Assembly (NCBI RefSeq): GCF_003390925.1
Contig: NZ_QUBS01000077.1
Span: 44,306 to 108,305, forward strand
DNA from: Trinickia diaoshuihuensis
GTDB taxonomy: Bacteria > Pseudomonadota > Gammaproteobacteria > Burkholderiales > Burkholderiaceae
Direction: 5' to 3'
DNA length: 64,000 nucleotides
Part shown: positions 16,866-27,133 of the stretch, one piece after another
Position numbering within the stretch: position 1 is the stretch's first letter
Layout: every line of letters starts with the position of its first letter
The notes under the pieces: model-generated
The model's database searches: none
What the model was told of the DNA's origin: nothing
What the model saw: only the letters and a program-made list of their open reading frames with translations
Program-made: the position numbers and the translations under genes

Positions 16866-17677
16866 CGGCGCGCTCGATAAACGATGTAGATGCCGGAGCG
16901 TCCGGCGATCGGATCGGCCGATTGGCGCGCATGCTCGCGAGCGCACGCGCGGCAGGGCCCGGCGCGCGCATCGCCGAATTGGCCGCCGATCTGGCGCCCG
17001 CGAGCGAGGACGAAGCCTATGCCGTCCAAGACGCCATCCTGCGCGAGATGAATCAAGCGGCCGGCGGCTGGAAGATCGGCGCCAAATCGGCCGGCGGTCC
17101 CGCGCAAGGCGCGCCGCTACCCGCGCGCGACGTCCACCGCGGCGCGGCCGCGCTCGCGCATGCGGCCTATGCGAAACCCGGACTCGAACTCGAGGTGGCC
17201 TTCGTACTCGGCCGAGGATTTCGGTCCGATGACGGTCCTCAGAGCGAAGCCGCCGTGCGCGAAGCGATCGCGAGCGTGCATGCCGCGATCGAAGTCGTCG
17301 CGAGCCGGTTTACGCTCTGGCCGAACGTCGACAAGCACTGGCAGCTCGCGGACTTGCAAAACAACGGCGCGCTCGTCGTCGGCGAGGGCGTGCCGTACGA
17401 CACGCGGTTCGAAACGCATTTCCCGTTCGTCTCTCCCTCGATGCGCTTTACGTTCGACGGCGCCGACATCGTCCGTGCGGCCCCCGCCAATCCGGCCGGC
17501 GATCCGCGCTGGCTGCCGTACTGGCTCGTCAACCACTGTATGGCGCGCGGGCTCGATCTCGCCCCGGGTACCGTACTCACTTGCGGCTCATACACGGGCA
17601 TGTACTTTCCCGCGGGCGCGGGCGTCGCGCGCGGAGAAATCGAAGGGTTGCCGCCCGTCGAATTGACCTTGACGTGA
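16862..17677 (+). CDS. 2-keto-4-pentenoate hydratase / FAH-superfamily protein
   Basis: This 271-aa protein is related to MhpD-type hydratases and 4-oxalocrotonate decarboxylases. It carries the metal-binding ExE motif (PGLELEVAFVLGRGF), the ELPD-equivalent segment around LADLQNNGALVVGEG, and a VLTCGSYTGMYFPAGAG stretch near the C-terminus that corresponds to the family's TG motif. It would hydrate or decarboxylate a 2-keto acid, fitting a role after the transaminase. It is translationally coupled to that gene through a 4-base overlap. Confidence 0.82.
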   Translation: MTARSINDVDAGASGDRIGRLARMLASARAAGPGARIAELAADLAPASEDEAYAVQDAILREMNQAAGGWKIGAKSAGGPAQGAPLPARDVHRGAAALAHAAYAKPGLELEVAFVLGRGFRSDDGPQSEAAVREAIASVHAAIEVVASRFTLWPNVDKHWQLADLQNNGALVVGEGVPYDTRFETHFPFVSPSMRFTFDGADIVRAAPANPAGDPRWLPYWLVNHCMARGLDLAPGTVLTCGSYTGMYFPAGAGVARGEIEGLPPVELTLT

Positions 17678-17787
17678 AGGTGGCCTGACCGCCGGCCGGC
17701 GTGCGTCATCGCCGCGCGCACGTATCCGAACAGTGACGTACTTGTTGTAGCGGACGCGGCAACGCGTCTGTCCACCTAAGGAGACCG

Positions 17788-19077
17788 ATGATGTTTCGTC
17801 GAGCCACCATGCGCGTGCTGTTGCTGTTGTGCGTGATGTATCTCATCACTTACGTCGACCGCGTCAACGTGAGCACCGCGGCCAGCGCATTCGGCGCCGA
17901 GTTGCATCTCACGCACACGCAGATCGGCCTAGTGTTTTCCGCATTCGCTTATCCGTATCTGCTGTTCCAAATCATCGGGGGCTGGGTCGGCGACCGCTTC
18001 GGCCCGCGCCGTACGCTCGCCGTCTGCGGCATCGTCTGGGCCGGCGCGACGATCTTGACGGGTCTGGCCACGGGCTTCGCATCGATGATCGCCGCGCGCT
18101 TGCTGCTGGGCCTCGGCGAAGGCGCGACGTTCCCGACCGCGACGCGCGCCATGTCGAACTGGATGCCGAGCGATCGGCGCGGCTTCGCGCAGGGCATCAC
18201 GCACGCCGCCTCGCGCATCGGCAATGCGGTCGCCCCACCGCTGATCGTCTGGCTCATGGTGTCGACGAGCTGGCGCGGCGCGTTCATCATCACCGGTATC
18301 GGCAGCTTGATCTGGGCGCTCATCTGGGCTTGGTACTTCCGCGACGATCCGCGCGATCACCCCCGCATCACCGACACCGAATGCGATCAGCTCGCCGCCT
18401 ACTCGGGCAGCAAGGAGCGCACACCCGCGCCGTGGGGGCAGCTCTTTGCGCGCATGAGTCCCGTCACCGCGGTCTACTTCTGCTACGGGTGGGTGCTCTG
18501 GCTGTTCCTGAGTTGGCTTCCGCAATACTTTCTGCACAACTATCACTTGCAGCTCGGCAAATCGGCGCTATTCGCGTCGGGCGTCTTCTTCGCCGGCGTG
18601 CTCGGCGACTGGCTGGGCGGCTCGGTCACCGATGCGATTCTGCGCAAGAGCGGCAACGTACGCACGGCGCGCAACGTCATGGTCGGCGTGTGCATGCTGC
18701 TGACGCTGATCTCGCTGGCCCCGATCATGCTGATGTCGAACATCTCGCTGACGCTGGCCGCCATCTGCCTGAGCGCCGGCTTCTTCTTCAACGAAATGAC
18801 GATCGGCCCGATGTGGGCCGTGCCGATGGACATCGCGCCGAAACACTCGGGCATCGCAAGCGGGATCATGAACTGCGGCTCGGCGGGCGCCGCCATCGTG
18901 AGTCCCGTCATCGGCGGCTGGCTCATCGATAAGACCGGCGACTGGAATTTGCCGTTCATCGTCTCGATGGCGCTGATGGCCATCGGCATCGTGCTGTCGT
19001 TCACGATGTCGCCCGATCGCACGCTCGGCACCGAAACCGGTGACAAGCAAACGTCGCGAGCCGGCAAACTCGTTTGA
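17788..19077 (+). CDS. MFS transporter of the anion:cation symporter (ACS) family
   Basis: This 429-aa, twelve-helix inner-membrane transporter has the ACS pattern. YVDRVNVSTAAS follows helix 1, GGWVGDRFGPRRT lies between helices 2 and 3, and GLGEGATFPTATRAMSNW lies near helix 4. ACS members import organic acids such as glucarate, galactonate, tartrate or phthalate. An AAGGAG site precedes two consecutive ATGs (17788 and 17791), and spacing slightly favours the second. It probably imports the substrate handled by the aminotransferase and hydratase upstream and ends at a clear terminator. Confidence 0.86.
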   Translation: MMFRRATMRVLLLLCVMYLITYVDRVNVSTAASAFGAELHLTHTQIGLVFSAFAYPYLLFQIIGGWVGDRFGPRRTLAVCGIVWAGATILTGLATGFASMIAARLLLGLGEGATFPTATRAMSNWMPSDRRGFAQGITHAASRIGNAVAPPLIVWLMVSTSWRGAFIITGIGSLIWALIWAWYFRDDPRDHPRITDTECDQLAAYSGSKERTPAPWGQLFARMSPVTAVYFCYGWVLWLFLSWLPQYFLHNYHLQLGKSALFASGVFFAGVLGDWLGGSVTDAILRKSGNVRTARNVMVGVCMLLTLISLAPIMLMSNISLTLAAICLSAGFFFNEMTIGPMWAVPMDIAPKHSGIASGIMNCGSAGAAIVSPVIGGWLIDKTGDWNLPFIVSMALMAIGIVLSFTMSPDRTLGTETGDKQTSRAGKLV

Positions 19078-19115
19078 ATCGCGCTATCGCCCCGGCGCAA
19101 TGCTTTTCACCCGGC

Positions 19116-19143
19116 GCCCCGGATTATTCCGGGGCATTTTTTT
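19116..19143 (+). terminator. Rho-independent terminator of the aminotransferase/transporter operon
   Basis: A 7-bp stem GCCCCGG / CCGGGGC encloses a 6-base loop and is followed by a run of Ts. Confidence 0.85.
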
Positions 19144-19291
19144 ATTTGAAAGCGCATAGCGCGCGCAATGGGTTCCTTGCAACGCCTCGATTTCCCGCAG
19201 AACGATGGCGCCAATCGAAAGGATCGGCGTTCCATATTCGGCGTCGAATTTCCACATATTGGAATTCGGCACATTTTTTACGCGTTAACCA

Positions 19292-19318
19292 TTAAGTTTT
19301 CATCATCGTTGCCGATCA
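19292..19318 (+). promoter_or_regulatory. Sigma-28 (FliA)-type promoter of the chemoreceptor gene
   Basis: TTAAGTTT, 11 bases, then GCCGATCA match the flagellar consensus TAAAGTTT-N11-GCCGATAA with one mismatch in each half. It lies about 90 bases before the chemoreceptor start, so the receptor is probably expressed with the flagellar regulon. The rest of the 333-base gap (19078-19410) holds only the terminator. Confidence 0.75.
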
Positions 19319-19410
19319 GCTTAGGATCAACCCGCGGTCGATCCGCTCAGCAACGCTCCCGCCGCGAGTGCACCAACGGCACTCGAACGACGGCCTATAA
19401 GGAACCAGTC

Positions 19411-20970
19411 ATGTTGAAGAAGTTGTCGATAAGGGCATCGCTTACCTATTTCGTCGTGTTCGTCGCGATCGTGCTGCTGGTCGGCGCGGCGGGCGGCTTG
19501 CTTTCGCTGCGCGCGAGCAATGCCTCCCTCGAACAGATGTATCAAGTCGATACGCCCGCGGTGGCCGATCTGGAAGGCAGCGCCGAACAACTGCTGCGTT
19601 TGCGCCTGGCGTTGGCCACTTATTCATCGTTGACCGAATTGAACGATACGAACGGCGCCGCGGCCGTATTGACCCGTTTCGATACGTATTTGAAACAATC
19701 GAACGATTTGCTTTCGCATTACGTCAGCATCGCCGGAGACGACGAAGACGGTAAACGCCTGCTCGATCAGATGAACGAAAAGCGCGACGCGTTCTTGCAT
19801 CAAGGCGTCGAACCGGCGATGACCGCGCTCAAAGCCGGCGACAAGACGACGTTCCTGGAATTGCAATCGCATAAACTGCCTTCGCTTTACAACGGCTACG
19901 AAAAAGCGATGCAGGCGCTCGAAAAGCTTCACCTCACGCATGGCGCGCAGCGCTATAGCGAAGCCGAGCAACGCTTCACCTATGTCGCCACCGGCGTAGT
20001 GATCGGTATGGCATTCGCGCTCATCATGTCATGGGTTGCGCGGGTGATGCTGATGCGCGCGATCGTGCAGCCTGTCGACGAAGCAATCGAGCAATTCGAG
20101 CGCATCGCCGCGGGCGATCTGACGCGCCGCGTCGAAGTCACGAGCAGCAACGAAATGGGCCGGCTCTCGGCCGCCTTGCGCAAGATGCAGGAGGCGTTGA
20201 TCGCGACCGTCGACGGCGTGCGCCGCGGCACGATGGCGATCGATACGGGCGTGAGCGAAATCGCCGCGGGCAACGCCGATTTGTCGCAGCGCACGGAGGA
20301 GCAAGCGGCGTCGCTGCAAGAAACGGCGGCCAGCATGGAGCAACTGACCTCGACGGTCAAGCAGACCACCGACAACGTCAAGCACGCGAGTTCGCTTGCG
20401 CAGGGCGCATCGGGACTCGCCACGCAGGGCGGCGATCTGAACCGGCAGGTGGTCGATACGATGCAGCGCATCGTCGGCGACTCGCGACGGATCGGCGAGA
20501 TCGTCGGCGTGATCGAGGGGATTGCGTTCCAGACCAACATTCTCGCGTTGAACGCCGCGGTGGAAGCGGCACGCGCAGGCGAGCAAGGACGCGGCTTCGC
20601 GGTGGTGGCGGGCGAAGTGCGCTCGCTCGCGCAGCGCAGCGCGGCGGCGGCCAAGGAGATCAAGGATCTGATCGACGAATCGACGGTACGTATCGAATCG
20701 GGCGCTCACCTCGTCGAACGTTCCGGGACGACGATGACGGAGATCGTCGATTCGATCGCGCGCGTGAGCTCGATCATGAGCGAGATCGCGTCCGCCGCCG
20801 ATGAGCAAAGCACGGGCATCGATCAAGTCAATCGCGCTGTCACGCAGATGGATCAGGTGACGCAGCAAAACGCCGCGCTCGTCGAGCAGGCCGCCGCCGC
20901 CGCGGGGTCGCTCGAGGAGCAGGCGAGAAAGTTGTCGGAGGCCGTCGGCGTCTTCAGGATCGCCGGTTGA
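19411..20970 (+). CDS. Methyl-accepting chemotaxis protein
   Basis: This 519-aa inner-membrane chemoreceptor has TM1 at about 9-33, a periplasmic four-helix-bundle sensor at about 35-190, TM2 at about 191-213, HAMP at about 214-266 and a long cytoplasmic signalling coil. The hairpin tip (around [20 protein letters not shown]) is the canonical CheA/CheW contact site. The start at 19411 has an AAGGA site; the frame is open upstream. There is no C-terminal CheR/CheB tethering pentapeptide, so it is a low-abundance-type receptor. A sigma-28-like promoter precedes it. Ligand unknown. Confidence 0.93.
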   Translation: MLKKLSIRASLTYFVVFVAIVLLVGAAGGLLSLRASNASLEQMYQVDTPAVADLEGSAEQLLRLRLALATYSSLTELNDTNGAAAVLTRFDTYLKQSNDLLSHYVSIAGDDEDGKRLLDQMNEKRDAFLHQGVEPAMTALKAGDKTTFLELQSHKLPSLYNGYEKAMQALEKLHLTHGAQRYSEAEQRFTYVATGVVIGMAFALIMSWVARVMLMRAIVQPVDEAIEQFERIAAGDLTRRVEVTSSNEMGRLSAALRKMQEALIATVDGVRRGTMAIDTGVSEIAAGNADLSQRTEEQAASLQETAASMEQLTSTVKQTTDNVKHASSLAQGASGLATQGGDLNRQVVDTMQRIVGDSRRIGEIVGVIEGIAFQTNILALNAAVEAARAGEQGRGFAVVAGEVRSLAQRSAAAAKEIKDLIDESTVRIESGAHLVERSGTTMTEIVDSIARVSSIMSEIASAADEQSTGIDQVNRAVTQMDQVTQQNAALVEQAAAAAGSLEEQARKLSEAVGVFRIAG

Positions 20971-21024
20971 ACGATGGACGAGGCGCGCCGCGGCGCCTCG
21001 CTTATGGCAATCCACCGCCGCCTT

Positions 21025-21423
21025 TTAGCGCCCCGCGACCTGCGGCGCCGCGAGCAGCGCTTCGGCGGTCCGGGTCGCCATGACGTCGTCCGATTGATAG
21101 GCCGCCGCGTACGCATACGTACGCCAAGCCGGATCGCCTAGCGCATAGAGACACACCGCGGCCAGCGCGGTGCCGCGCGAGGACAGCGCGCCGTCGCGCT
21201 CGACGCGCCGCAATTCACCTAGCGCTTCCCCCCAGCGACGCGCACGCACGTGCCACCAAGCCATCACCTCGCGCGTCTCGCCGCTTTGCGGCCGCAACAC
21301 GGCCAGCGCGTCGATCAGATCTTGCACGTCCGCGAACGTGTCGAGCGCCGCGCCCGCCCATAGCACGTCCATCATCCCGGCAACGATCGCGTTGCCCGTG
21401 TTCTCTTTCATCGACTCGATCAT
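21025..21423 (-). CDS. HrpB1/HrpK-family type III secretion protein, second copy
   Basis: This 132-aa protein is similar in layout and motifs to the HrpB1 gene at 27134-27703. It has LIDALAVLRPQSGETREVMA (compare LVQALHLLRPQSSEF there), WHVRARRWGEALGELR and a C-terminal LGDPAWRTYAYAA motif. The start at 21423 is chosen for its GGAG site with 6-base spacing; an in-frame ATG at 21462 is weaker. It is the last gene of the hrpB operon, 60 bases after hrcT. HrpB1 proteins are small cytoplasmic/secreted hrp proteins whose biochemical role is not well settled. A third relative lies at 61083-61442. Confidence 0.7.
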   Translation of the reverse strand: MIESMKENTGNAIVAGMMDVLWAGAALDTFADVQDLIDALAVLRPQSGETREVMAWWHVRARRWGEALGELRRVERDGALSSRGTALAAVCLYALGDPAWRTYAYAAAYQSDDVMATRTAEALLAAPQVAGR

Positions 21424-21483
21424 CTCTTTCTCCGCACTTTTACGAGCAACACGCCAATCCATACGCGAGCACGCATCGTCGCC

Positions 21484-22290
21484 TCACTTGCCATGCGCGA
21501 GGGCGCGCGCCTCGGCGGCGATCCCGGTGAGCGACAACTGGTCGCGCACTTGATCGATGAAGACGGCCGCCATCAGCGCCAGCATCAAGATCGTCAACGC
21601 GCCTTTGACCGGCTGAGCGAGCGACGGCAGATCGAGCTTTTGCGACACCTTCCCCGTGAAACCGAAACCGATGTCGATGAGCAGCAGCAGCAGCATCATC
21701 GGCGTCGCGAGCTTGGCCACCGTCTCCATCAAAGAATCGGTCTTCATCAGCACGAACGCCTCGAAGATCGTGCCGCCCGAAGGTATCGCGCCGGCCAGAG
21801 GCCACCACGCATACGATTCGTAGATCGCGCCGAGCAGAAAGGTCATGCCGCCGAGACACCAGAACGCGGCAATCGCGAACTGACTCAGCAGCGTCGAGGT
21901 GAGCGAGGTCTGCTGGCCCTGGCTCGGGTTCTGCATCTGCAATTGATTGAAGCCGGTCAGATCGTCGACGTAGGTGCCCACGCTCTCCGCGGCCCAGAAC
22001 ACGGTCGATGCGGCAAAGCCGAGCCCCACGCCGATCAGCGCTTCCTTCAAGCCGATGCCGACGAGCACCGTCGCATCGCCCTGCTCCAGGAGCCCGCGCT
22101 GTCCATAGGCGACGAAGCTGCCCCACAGCAGCGCGAGCGCGGTGCGCACGCGGCCCTGAATGACGTTATCCGACGTGGGAGGGAAGATCATCATCAAGAC
22201 CATCAGCCGTTCGCTGCACAGCCCGAGAACGATCATGAACCGCACGAGGTCGTGGCTCGATTCGATCGTCGCGTAAGTGATCTCGCTCAT
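21484..22290 (-). CDS. hrcT: Type III secretion export-gate protein SctT (HrcT)
   Basis: This 268-aa multi-pass inner-membrane protein is of the FliR/SpaR family, part of the SctRST export gate. It carries the family segments CSERLMVLMMIFPPTSDNVI, GFAASTVFWAAESVGTYVDD and LLLLIDIGFGFTGKVSQKLD. Position and sequence match HrcT of Hrp2-type systems, where it follows hrpB7. Confidence 0.93.
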   Translation of the reverse strand: MSEITYATIESSHDLVRFMIVLGLCSERLMVLMMIFPPTSDNVIQGRVRTALALLWGSFVAYGQRGLLEQGDATVLVGIGLKEALIGVGLGFAASTVFWAAESVGTYVDDLTGFNQLQMQNPSQGQQTSLTSTLLSQFAIAAFWCLGGMTFLLGAIYESYAWWPLAGAIPSGGTIFEAFVLMKTDSLMETVAKLATPMMLLLLLIDIGFGFTGKVSQKLDLPSLAQPVKGALTILMLALMAAVFIDQVRDQLSLTGIAAEARALAHGK

Positions 22291-22359
22291 GTCGCTTGCC
22301 TGTCGTTTTCGTCATCGATATTAGGGTCTTGCGTTCGCCGCGCCCGCGCGCGGTGAGCG

Positions 22360-22845
22360 TCAACGCGCCGGCGACGGCCGGCGGTTTTCCGACGTTTCCT
22401 CGTCCTGCGCATCCTCGATCGCGAGCTCGATCGCCTTGACGAGCGCATCGCGCCGTTTATCGTAGATGTCGATGCGCGCGCGATTGCGCAGGATCTGCGT
22501 ACGCGCATCGGCGATCTGCGCCTCCTTCGCGGCCAGCGCCTGCGCCGCCTGCTGGGCCTGCGCCTCCAGCATCGCCTGCTGCTCGGCCGAATGCGCGCGA
22601 AATTCGCGCAGCTTCAGGTAGTCGTCCGCCCGAAACGAAGCGCCGCCGAGCAGTGCGTCGATCTTGCCGTCTTGGTGCGCAAGCTCGACCGCATGCGCAT
22701 CGACGGCGCCGCGGCATTCCTCGAGCGCACCTGAGAGCGCCTGCAATTCGCCGCGCAGCAACCCGAGCGCCGAATTGAGCTTGCGGTCGAGCTGGCGGCG
22801 GCGCGAGAGCACGCGCTCGAACGCGCTAATACGGCGGTCTTTCAT
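22360..22845 (-). CDS. hrpB7: HrpB7 (SctO-like stalk protein)
   Basis: This 161-aa protein is almost entirely charged coiled coil (ECRGAVDAHAVELAHQDGK, then a long Gln/Ala/Lys helix). It is the size and type of SctO/FliJ stalk proteins that sit in the ATPase ring. The start at 22845 (MKDRRISAFERVLSRRRQ) is 14 bases after the hrcN stop and has a GGAGG site. The frame is open far upstream inside hrcN on another frame, which is not coding. Gene order hrcN-hrpB7-hrcT is that of Ralstonia and Xanthomonas. Confidence 0.85.
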   Translation of the reverse strand: MKDRRISAFERVLSRRRQLDRKLNSALGLLRGELQALSGALEECRGAVDAHAVELAHQDGKIDALLGGASFRADDYLKLREFRAHSAEQQAMLEAQAQQAAQALAAKEAQIADARTQILRNRARIDIYDKRRDALVKAIELAIEDAQDEETSENRRPSPAR

Positions 22846-22859
22846 CGCGGTCCCTCCGG

Positions 22860-24245
22860 CTACGGCTGAACGAGCTCGCCGAGCATGCCGAGCGTCTCGC
22901 CGGGCTCGACGAGCAAGTCGGTCGGCTGACCGAGGAACGCGCGGATCGCTTCGATTTTCGCGATCGCCTCGTCGGCGAGCGGATCGGTGCCGCTCTGGTA
23001 TTCGCCCACCTGCAGCAACAGTTCGACTTCCTTGTGCTTGGCCATCAACCGGCGTACATGGCCCGCCGCCGCCACGTGCTCGCGCGAGACGACCTGCGTC
23101 ATGACGCGCGAGAGGCTGCCGAGCACATCGATGGCGGGATAGCGGTTTTGGGCGGCGATCTCGCGCGACAAGATCATGTGGCCGTCCAAAATCCCGCGCA
23201 CCTCCTCGGCGATCGGGTCGCCGCCCGATTCGTCTTCGGCCAGCACCGTGTAGAGCGCCGTGATCGAGCCGTGCTCGGAGCGTCCCGCACGCTCGAGCAG
23301 CCGCGGCAACTCGGCGAAAATCGACGGCGGGAAGCCGCGCCGGGTCGGCGGCTCGCCCATCGCGAGGCCGATTTCGCGTTGCGCGCGCGCGAAGCGTGTC
23401 AGCGAATCCATCATCAGCAGCACGCGCATGCCGCGATCGCGAAAATATTCGGCGACGGCCGTGGCCGCGTAGGCGGCCTTCGCGCGTTCGATCGACGATC
23501 GATCCGAGGTTGCGCAGACGACGACCGAGCGCGCCATCCCCTCGGGACCGAGGATGTGCTCGCAAAATTCGCGCACTTCGCGGCCGCGCTCGCCGATCAG
23601 CGCGATCACGTTGATATCGCAGCGCGCCCCGCGCGCGAACATCCCCATCAACGTGCTCTTGCCGACGCCGGCCGGCGCGAAGATCCCCATGCGCTGGCCT
23701 TCGGCCAGCGTCATCATGCCGTCGACGACGCGCACGCCGGTGGGCATCGGCGTATCGACGACGGGCCGCGACATCGGATCGGGCGGATCCGCGATGACGG
23801 GCTGCCACTCGTCGCAGTCCAGTTCGCCCTTGCCGTCGATCGGCTCGCCGAGGCTGTCGATCACGCGGCCGAGCAAGCCCATGCCGATGCGCAGCGAGAG
23901 CGGACGTTTGAGCCCGACGACGCGCGTGGCGCGCGAGACGCTGCCGAGCCGGCCGAACGGCGAGAGCAACGCCACGTCGCGCGAGAACCCGACGACTTCG
24001 GCGCGCTGCAGCAGCTCCCCCTCTGGCGAGCGCAATTCGCAGAGCTCGCCGAGCGTCGCATCCAGACCCGACACGCGTACCAGCGTGCCGATGACCTCCT
24101 GCACCTTGCCGCTCGCCGTAGGTTGCGGCCGCCCGCGCAGCTCGCGCTCCATCGCATCCATCAGCTCGGCGAAGCGGCGCGGCGGCGCGCTCGTTGCGTC
24201 GGCAACCGAATGGTCCGCGCTATCGATCATGGCATTGACTTCCAT
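22860..24245 (-). CDS. hrcN: Type III secretion ATPase SctN (HrcN)
   Basis: This 461-aa cytoplasmic hexameric ATPase unfolds and releases effectors from chaperones. The Walker A loop is [11 protein letters not shown] (about 190-200). It is followed by the type III signature [11 protein letters not shown], Walker [19 protein letters not shown] and [20 protein letters not shown]. The start at 24245 follows the upstream hrcL stop; an in-frame ATG at 24230 is possible. All catalytic elements look intact. Confidence 0.96.
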   Translation of the reverse strand: MEVNAMIDSADHSVADATSAPPRRFAELMDAMERELRGRPQPTASGKVQEVIGTLVRVSGLDATLGELCELRSPEGELLQRAEVVGFSRDVALLSPFGRLGSVSRATRVVGLKRPLSLRIGMGLLGRVIDSLGEPIDGKGELDCDEWQPVIADPPDPMSRPVVDTPMPTGVRVVDGMMTLAEGQRMGIFAPAGVGKSTLMGMFARGARCDINVIALIGERGREVREFCEHILGPEGMARSVVVCATSDRSSIERAKAAYAATAVAEYFRDRGMRVLLMMDSLTRFARAQREIGLAMGEPPTRRGFPPSIFAELPRLLERAGRSEHGSITALYTVLAEDESGGDPIAEEVRGILDGHMILSREIAAQNRYPAIDVLGSLSRVMTQVVSREHVAAAGHVRRLMAKHKEVELLLQVGEYQSGTDPLADEAIAKIEAIRAFLGQPTDLLVEPGETLGMLGELVQP

Positions 24246-24279
24246 TTCATGGCTCTCTCGTATGGCCGATCTCGCGGGC

Positions 24280-25152
24280 TCAACCCGGCACGGCGTCCCA
24301 TTCGGCGGGATCGAGCATGGCTTCGTCTTGACCGTTGCCGTTTGCGCCGTCATCGTCGCCGTTATCGGCATCGCCCCGTTGCGCCTCGAGCGCATGCGGC
24401 TCACTGATCGAGGACTGCTCGGCAGCGGCGTCGAGCGCGTCGATCTCCGGCAGGCTGCGCACCGCGCGCGCCAACGCGCCGCGCATGGCGGCCAGGTGCA
24501 TCGACAGACTCGAGTCGACGCTGCCCAAATCGGTTTCCGCGACGCACGAGCCCGGCGTCAGCGTCGCATCGGCGCTCACCTGCAGCCGAACCGAGCGCCC
24601 GGCTTCGCGCCAGGACGAGGCGGCCGCTTGGAAGGCCTCGCTAGCGGCCGCCGCATCGTCCGGATGCACGCGCAGATGCACTGGACTGCCGTCCGCCACG
24701 ATGCGCTCGACCGTTGCCGCCGCGCGCGCGAACAGCGCCTTCGGATCGGCCGATGCGACGATTTGTTCGACCGCCAGCGCCACGAGCTCGGCCAGCCGGT
24801 CGCGCGCCTTGCGCTCGAGCGTGCTGGCGTCGGCGTGCGCCTGCGCCGCGCGCGCGTGCCAATCGGTCAAGCCGCGCTCCATCCCCGCTTCGTAGCCGCG
24901 CCGCTCGGCGCTCGCGTACTCCGCCTCGGCTTGCGCGATGAGCGCGTCGGCCTGGGCGCGCGCCTGCCCGAGCAGCGCTTGCGCGTCGGCGCGCGCCGCA
25001 TCCAACGCCGCCTCGCATTGGCGCTGCATGTCGGCATAGCCGGCATCGAGTTCGACGATCGCCGCCACGCGTTCGCGGCGCAACACGTCCTCTTCGAGGC
25101 CCACGCCAAGGCCTGCGCCTTCAAGCCGCGGGTTACGTAACCAGATCACCAT
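24280..25152 (-). CDS. hrpB5: Type III secretion ATPase regulator SctL (HrpB5/HrcL)
   Basis: This 290-aa FliH/YscL-like protein starts [10 protein letters not shown], as HrpB5 proteins do. It has a long Ala/Gln/Glu coiled coil (about 45-120) and a C-terminal domain with [18 protein letters not shown] typical of SctL. It ends in an acidic Asn/Asp-rich tail of about 40 residues ([16 protein letters not shown]). It would link the ATPase to the cytoplasmic sorting platform. The ATG at 25152 overlaps the end of hrpB4, so the genes are coupled. Confidence 0.88.
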   Translation of the reverse strand: MVIWLRNPRLEGAGLGVGLEEDVLRRERVAAIVELDAGYADMQRQCEAALDAARADAQALLGQARAQADALIAQAEAEYASAERRGYEAGMERGLTDWHARAAQAHADASTLERKARDRLAELVALAVEQIVASADPKALFARAAATVERIVADGSPVHLRVHPDDAAAASEAFQAAASSWREAGRSVRLQVSADATLTPGSCVAETDLGSVDSSLSMHLAAMRGALARAVRSLPEIDALDAAAEQSSISEPHALEAQRGDADNGDDDGANGNGQDEAMLDPAEWDAVPG

Positions 25153-25883
25153 GACCACTCCGGAAACAAGTCGGGCAGTTGCGAAACGATCGAAAGGCTA
25201 GCGTTCGAGCCCTCTTGGATAGCGCGCTCGGGGAGCGGCGCGGCGGCGTCCATGCCGGCCGGGAGCGCAAGCTGCATCAACGCGAGCGGGCCGTCGTGCG
25301 CCCAACCGCATTCCTGCTCGAACAGGCGAAAGCCGAGCCAGGCCAGCGCGTCGCCGTCTGCCGCGTCGAGCGCCGCCGCCCGCGCTGACGCTCCCTGCCG
25401 CGAGCGCAGCGCCAGCGGTCCCACGTCGCCCGCCAGCTCGCGGCCGCGCTCGAACAGCAGGCGCACGCCGCGCGCGCCGATCCACTCGGCCAGCAAGGTG
25501 CGCCGCGGCCGATCGATCCAGGCGCGCAATGACTCGGCGTGCTCGGCCAGGGCCCGCAGCCGAAACACGCTCAGGCATTCGGGCACGGGCAACACCGCCA
25601 GCGCGGCGCCCGGCGCGCGGAACGCCTCGAGCGGCGGCACCGGCAAGCCGAGCGAGTCGAGCACGGCATCGGCCAGTTGCGCCGTCTGGGCCGCGCCGCA
25701 CGCCGGCAAGCGATCCGCGCACGGCACGGCGGCCAGACGCAGCGGATGCATCCATTCGAACAGCGTCCGACGGCGGCGGTGATGGCCGGCCAGCCGTGCC
25801 GCGCATGCCTCGGGCGTCTCCCGTCCGGCCGCGTCGGCACCGGGGCGATCCATTAGCGCATCGGCTGCCTCGTAGACGCTCAT
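25146..25883 (-). CDS. hrpB4: HrpB4 (SctK-like sorting-platform protein)
   Basis: This 245-aa cytoplasmic protein has the sequence ECLSVFRLRALAEHAESLRA followed by IDRPRRTLLAEWIGARGVR, which fits the HrpB4 family, taken as the SctK equivalent. The start at 25883 (MSVYEAADALMD) avoids overlap with hrcJ; the frame is open to 25931. It lies between hrcJ and hrcL as in Ralstonia and Xanthomonas. Confidence 0.82.
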   Translation of the reverse strand: MSVYEAADALMDRPGADAAGRETPEACAARLAGHHRRRRTLFEWMHPLRLAAVPCADRLPACGAAQTAQLADAVLDSLGLPVPPLEAFRAPGAALAVLPVPECLSVFRLRALAEHAESLRAWIDRPRRTLLAEWIGARGVRLLFERGRELAGDVGPLALRSRQGASARAAALDAADGDALAWLGFRLFEQECGWAHDGPLALMQLALPAGMDAAAPLPERAIQEGSNASLSIVSQLPDLFPEWSW

Positions 25884-25908
25884 CGCCGGCTCGTTCGGTA
25901 GTGGCCGG

Positions 25909-26703
25909 TCACGCCGGCGCTTTGGCCGCACGCGCGGCGCGAGGGCCGAGGAACCGCGCGAGCGGGCCGCTCTTGAGCTTGTCCGCGTTGCCGCGCAGCA
26001 GCGCGAAGCCCGCCGCGATCAACAACAGCAGCGTACCGAGCGCTCCGCCGGCATAGAGGAGCGCGCCATCGCGCCGCGGACGCCTGGCCTGCAAGTCGAG
26101 CGCATCGGCCGGCACGCTCGTCACGCTCACCTGCTCATAGGTGAGTCCCTCGATGCTGTGCACGACGAGATTCTTGATGGCCGGCGTCAGGCGTTCGACG
26201 TCGGCATCGGGTCGATACTTGATGAACACCGAGGCCGACGACGGCTTGACCGACTGCGCCAGCGGATCGTTGTTGGGCAGGACAATCTGCACGCGCGCCA
26301 CGACCACGCCGTCGATCTTGGAGAGCGTGTCGTCGAGCTCCTGCGACAGACCGTAGATGAAACGCACGCGCTCCTCGGTCGGCGTGGAGACGAGGCCGTC
26401 CTTCTTGAACAGCGAACCGAGATCGTCGTACTTCTTGCGCGGAATGCCGCGTGCGCGCAGCACTTCCATCGCATGCACGATCTGCTTGTCGTCCACGCTG
26501 ACGGTCCAACTCTTGCCGCCGTCGGGCGAGCTCTTTTGCGCATCGACACCGTACTGCAGCAACGCTGCGACCATCTCGTTGCAGTCCGTTTCGCTGAGCT
26601 GGCCGTATAGCTCCTGCTTGCAGGCCGCGAGCGAAAGCGCGATCGCGATCGCCGCGACGAGCCGCCACGGCATGCCCGTTGAAGGCGCGAGGTTCGATTT
26701 CAT
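25909..26703 (-). CDS. hrcJ: Type III secretion inner-membrane ring lipoprotein SctJ (HrcJ)
   Basis: This 264-aa lipoprotein has a lipobox LSLAAC with Cys28. Two ring-building domains follow, with motifs [20 protein letters not shown] and [20 protein letters not shown]-terminal membrane helix (about 213-235) and a basic tail complete it. It forms the inner-membrane MS-like ring with HrcD. Typical length and arrangement. Confidence 0.95.
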   Translation of the reverse strand: MKSNLAPSTGMPWRLVAAIAIALSLAACKQELYGQLSETDCNEMVAALLQYGVDAQKSSPDGGKSWTVSVDDKQIVHAMEVLRARGIPRKKYDDLGSLFKKDGLVSTPTEERVRFIYGLSQELDDTLSKIDGVVVARVQIVLPNNDPLAQSVKPSSASVFIKYRPDADVERLTPAIKNLVVHSIEGLTYEQVSVTSVPADALDLQARRPRRDGALLYAGGALGTLLLLIAAGFALLRGNADKLKSGPLARFLGPRAARAAKAPA

Positions 26704-26704
26704 G

Positions 26705-27106
26705 TCATTGGTTCTTCATGAGCGTTTGCACGGCATCCTTGGACGATTGCACGGTGGCCATCTTCACCTGCAAGTCGGCATTCAGGCTCGCGATCTCGAG
26801 CTGGATCGTCATGTCCGCGGCGGCGAGGCGCTCCATCGACAGCGCGCTCATGTGCTGCGTCATATAGAGCACGTCGTTCGGCACTTGGCGGTAGTAGCCG
26901 GCCTGCTCTTCCACGGCCTTCGTCACCAAATCGGGATGCCCGGCCGCGCCGGCCTGCGGCGCCTGATGATTGGCGTGCGCCATCATGGCCTGGAACTTGT
27001 CGACGAGATGCTGCGAGACGGCGTCGGTGTCCGGCGCGGCGGGCGACGTACCGGTGACCTTGGCAAGCTCAAACTCGAGATGCTGGGATGCAGTTACGAT
27101 GCTCAT
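26705..27106 (-). CDS. hrpB2: HrpB2 (inner-rod protein, SctI-like)
   Basis: This 133-aa protein has a C-terminal half ([20 protein letters not shown] and the following [16 protein letters not shown]) that matches the HrpB2/inner-rod pattern of amphipathic helices. HrpB2 is an early secreted substrate needed for pilus assembly. It is separated by one base from hrcJ and follows hrpB1. Confidence 0.88.
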   Translation of the reverse strand: MSIVTASQHLEFELAKVTGTSPAAPDTDAVSQHLVDKFQAMMAHANHQAPQAGAAGHPDLVTKAVEEQAGYYRQVPNDVLYMTQHMSALSMERLAAADMTIQLEIASLNADLQVKMATVQSSKDAVQTLMKNQ

Positions 27107-27133
27107 GGTCTTTCTCCTCGTGAACGCGACGGC

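Noticed and set aside
22360..23808. 482-codon minus-strand frame extending from hrpB7 into hrcN
   Set aside because: Only the last 161 codons are hrpB7; the upstream part is an alternative frame of hrcN, which has all ATPase motifs.
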